This document shows, one piece after another, positions 40,661-43,069 of a stretch of DNA of 43,069 bases. Position 1 is the first letter of the stretch, and each line of letters opens with the position of its first letter. The notes under the pieces are model-generated. The model had not been told where the DNA came from. It did no database searches and was given only the letters and a program-made list of their open reading frames with translations. Origin of the DNA: Bacillota bacterium (GTDB taxonomy: Bacteria; Bacillota; Clostridia; Lachnospirales; Cellulosilyticaceae). The DNA is taken from the NCBI GenBank assembly GCA_023410675.1, contig JAEYPM010000051.1:1-43069 (forward strand), written 5' to 3'. The translations under genes were made by a program, and so were the position numbers.

Positions 40661-42447
40661 TGTCCAATAATATGATTCAAAAAGATGAAGATGGGTCTAT
40701 GAGAAGTAAAACCTATCTTATTTTAAGACTTCTTACCTACCTTAACCCCTATACTCAAAAAACTGCTGTAGCAACCATCTTAATGGTACTTGCTATGCTT
40801 TTTGGCCTTGTCAATCCCTATTTATTAAAAATAGCTATTGATACCTATATAAGCCAAAAAGATATTAAAGGCCTGTTATGGATTGGTATTATCCTGCTTA
40901 TCTTAAATTTTGCAAGCTGGATACTTTCTAATATACGTTTTCGAATTATCGCTGAGATAACCAATAACATTTTAGTCACAATTAGGCAAGAACTTTATAC
41001 GCATATTCAAAAATTGTCCTTTACTTTTTTTGATAGTAGACCTGTAGGTAAAATACTTGCCCGCGTAATAGGTGATGTCAATTCACTTCAAAATCTATTT
41101 AACCAAGGGATACAGTCATTAGTACCTGAGCTGCTTACTTTAATCTGTTCAGCAGTATTTATGTTCTTACTCAATGTTAAGCTAGCCATTGCGTCTATTA
41201 TTATACTACCTCTTTTATCAGCTGCTATGGTTTATATAGAAATAGTATCTCGTAAACGCTGGGCTGTTCAGAGAAAGAAACGTTCTAATCTTAATGCCTT
41301 TACTCATGAACATTTTTCTGGTATAAAAGTAGTTCAGTCCTTTGCAAAGACCCATACAACCTTTGACACTTTTAAAACGCTAACACGTGAACTTGTTGAT
41401 GCTTTTATAAAGGCAATTAGAGTTAATGAATTTTTCTGGCCTTTAGTGGATGTATCTTGGGGCGTTGGTACTGTCGTTGTCTTTTGGGTAGGTTATAAAC
41501 TTATCTTAGTAGGAGAAATACAAATAGGAACCCTCCTTGCCTTCTCTATGTATGTAGGAATGTTTTGGAGACCGCTTATGAACTTGTCTAGCTTCTACAG
41601 TACATTACTTACTAACTTCTCAGCAGCAGATAGAATCTTTGATATTTTAGATGTTGAGCCTGATCTTACAAGTGATAAAAATGCTCTTGTTATGCCTAAA
41701 ATAAAAGGTCTTGTTTCCTTTAACAATGTTAATTTTTGGTATGATGCTAAAACCGAGGTATTAAACGATGTAAATTTCACAGTCCATGCTGGCGAAAGAG
41801 TTGCCTTAGTAGGGCCAACAGGTGCAGGGAAAACAACTATTGTGTCATTACTGAGTCGTTTTTATGATCCAACTGAAGGAGAGATTTTAGTTGATAACAT
41901 CAATATTAAAAGTGTTGATTTAGAATCCTATAGAAGTCAACTTGGTATTATGCTTCAAGATACCTTCTTGTTTTCTGATACGATTATGGAAAATATTCGT
42001 TATGGCAAGCTTGATGCAACAGATGAAGAAGTAATTGCTGCTGCTAAAGCTGTAAATGCTCATGATTTTATTATGAAAATGCCAGAGGGTTATCAAACTG
42101 AGGTTAATGAACGTGGACTAAGGCTTTCTTTAGGGCAAAGGCAGCTTATATCACTGGCTCGCGCATTACTTGCAAACCCTCGTATACTGATTCTTGATGA
42201 AGCTACATCCAATATTGATACGCAAACGGAACGCCTTGTACAAAAAGGTATAGAGAAACTACTTTCAAATAGAACCTCTTTCGTTATTGCCCATAGGCTA
42301 TCAACTATTAGAGACTGTGATAAAATCATGGTTATTGATGACTTAGGCATTAAAGAATGTGGTACACATGATGAACTTATTAAACAAAGAGGATTGTATT
42401 ATGACTTGTATATGAAACAGTATCAATTCCTTACAGAAGGAGCATAA
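40660..42447 (+). CDS. ABC exporter half-transporter, catalytically competent NBD (BmrD-like)
   Basis: About 595 residues with the same layout: membrane domain (ATILMVLAMLFGLVNPYLL; LLWIGIILLILNFASWIL) then an NBD with Walker A VGPTGAGKTT, Walker B ILILDEATSNID (catalytic Glu present) and a switch His in FVIAHRLST. Its signature is RLSLGQRQ instead of LSGGQ. The ATG at 40660 overlaps the TGA of the first gene and has GGAGGCAACTTG; a TTG one codon earlier is the alternative. Substrate unknown; antibiotics or a peptide are likely given the leader arrangement. Confidence 0.92.
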   Translation: MSNNMIQKDEDGSMRSKTYLILRLLTYLNPYTQKTAVATILMVLAMLFGLVNPYLLKIAIDTYISQKDIKGLLWIGIILLILNFASWILSNIRFRIIAEITNNILVTIRQELYTHIQKLSFTFFDSRPVGKILARVIGDVNSLQNLFNQGIQSLVPELLTLICSAVFMFLLNVKLAIASIIILPLLSAAMVYIEIVSRKRWAVQRKKRSNLNAFTHEHFSGIKVVQSFAKTHTTFDTFKTLTRELVDAFIKAIRVNEFFWPLVDVSWGVGTVVVFWVGYKLILVGEIQIGTLLAFSMYVGMFWRPLMNLSSFYSTLLTNFSAADRIFDILDVEPDLTSDKNALVMPKIKGLVSFNNVNFWYDAKTEVLNDVNFTVHAGERVALVGPTGAGKTTIVSLLSRFYDPTEGEILVDNINIKSVDLESYRSQLGIMLQDTFLFSDTIMENIRYGKLDATDEEVIAAAKAVNAHDFIMKMPEGYQTEVNERGLRLSLGQRQLISLARALLANPRILILDEATSNIDTQTERLVQKGIEKLLSNRTSFVIAHRLSTIRDCDKIMVIDDLGIKECGTHDELIKQRGLYYDLYMKQYQFLTEGA

Positions 42448-42457
42448 AAAAATAATG

Positions 42458-42488
42458 TCTACTAACCTCCTCATCAAAGGTTAGTAGA
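42458..42488. terminator. Bidirectional hairpin after the ABC exporter genes
   Basis: Perfect 10-bp stem TCTACTAACC (42458-42467) / GGTTAGTAGA (42479-42488) 10 nt past the second ABC gene. The T-run is better on the minus strand (ATTATTTTTTTA), so it may serve the converging small gene as well. Confidence 0.7.
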
Positions 42489-42612
42489 TATATAATACTT
42501 GAGATTACTATGCAAGTAATTGGCAATTCTTTTTCTAAGGTTCTATTCATCATCTAAAATTCTATCCTTAATAAGATACTCTATTCCCTACTCTTATACT
42601 TTTATTATTCCT

Positions 42613-42925
42613 CTATCTTAGATAATGATCTAAATCGTCTCCATCTAAAGTAAATACAAATTCATAATAACCTATTACTTCTCCTTCATATTTGATATTC
42701 ATAAAAGCACATACATATTCAACAGGCTCATCAAATTGATAATTGATTGTTAGGCAAACTTTACTAATATTAAGCTTTACTAACTTCAAATCTCTATTAC
42801 CAAAAACATCTAAAAACCCTCTTGTTTCTTCATTCTCATAATTTTTTATACTTCCAGAAACCGATTTCAGTACGTTCAATGACATTATTTTTAAATATCC
42901 AGTTTTCAAGCTCTTTAGTATTCAT
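42613..42925 (-). pseudogene. Small frameshifted gene, unrecognised
   Basis: The natural start is the ATG at 42925 (AAAGGAGAGGCAA upstream), reading MNTKELENWIFKNNVIERTE and IGFWKYKK before TGA. A six-T run (42842-42847 on plus) has one base too many. In the shifted frame the protein continues ENEETRGFLDVFGNRDLKLV, YVCAFMNIKYEGEVIGYYEF and LDGDDLDHYLR to 42613. A reading that starts at an internal TTG in the second frame is artificial. Acidic, about 103 residues if repaired; size and character fit an immunity-type protein, but no family is recognised. Confidence 0.6.
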
Positions 42926-43069
42926 TTGCCTCTCCTTTATACTAATATGATTAGACCCCAAAAACAGGTGTTTTTAAAGTCCTAAATTTAGAAATCTCAT
43001 ATACAATTTTAATCACATCAGTGAAATTATCAATAAATGTATATAAGTATGTCTTTAAAATGCAATTAA

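Overview
The window is AT-rich DNA with clostridial character: strong AGGAGG ribosome binding sites, sigma-A promoters, and TTG/GTG starts. A Gram-positive anaerobe of the class Clostridia is the best guess, possibly a plant-polymer degrader of the Lachnospirales/Cellulosilyticum kind because pentose and deoxyhexose isomerases sit together. The species cannot be fixed from the sequence alone. No tRNA, rRNA or CRISPR array was seen.

Layout. Positions 1-571 (minus) hold the start of a chemotaxis receptor that runs off the window. 866-5090 is a xylose module: xylB, xylA and a ROK-family XylR, with a promoter before xylA and a terminator-like hairpin between xylA and xylB. 5150-7334 carries a DUF445 membrane protein, a C_GCAxxG_C_C protein and lgt. 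7414-15873 is a minus-strand run of single-function genes: a TetM/EF-G-like GTPase, a UvrC/Cho-like GIY-YIG nuclease, a phosphoesterase, two GNATs, a GrpB protein, an Ntn-type amidohydrolase, YjbQ and several tiny ORFs. 16075-18634 is the ferrous iron operon feoA-feoB-FeoB-associated Cys-rich protein, behind a promoter overlapped by a near-perfect Fur-type palindrome. 18809-23414 holds an ankyrin protein, a QueG-like Fe-S protein, a P-loop kinase, three membrane proteins and a GNAT. 23705-28490 is a deoxysugar block (fucI, fucU, rhaA, PfkB kinase). It lies next to a divergent GntR/LacI-type regulator (28855-29922), and matching TATACC/GGTATA palindromes lie in the shared intergenic region.

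29950-38277 is the accessory core: a decaying polymorphic-toxin locus read on the minus strand. The intact head gene (36445-38277) has a helical WXG-like N terminus, a linker and an Ntox15-type HxxD nuclease tip. It is followed by a GAD-like/DUF1851 immunity gene, the same toxin/immunity family pairing as the Tde1-Tdi1 pair known from a Gram-negative type VI system. Downstream lie displaced immunity genes, toxin tails, two further truncated copies of the shared linker, a second toxin-tip/immunity pair overlapping by 8 nt, a broken copy of the Tdi1-like immunity gene, and two damaged insertion sequences (IS3 and IS4 families). This looks like a toxin-cassette array that changes tips by recombination through the shared linker.

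38549-42447 (plus) is a probable antibiotic-responsive unit. A strong promoter is followed by a 26-codon leader ORF with a perfect ribosome binding site, an intrinsic terminator, and then two overlapping ABC exporter half-transporter genes. Their nucleotide sites are asymmetrically degenerate, as in heterodimeric exporters such as BmrCD. The window ends with a small frameshifted gene.
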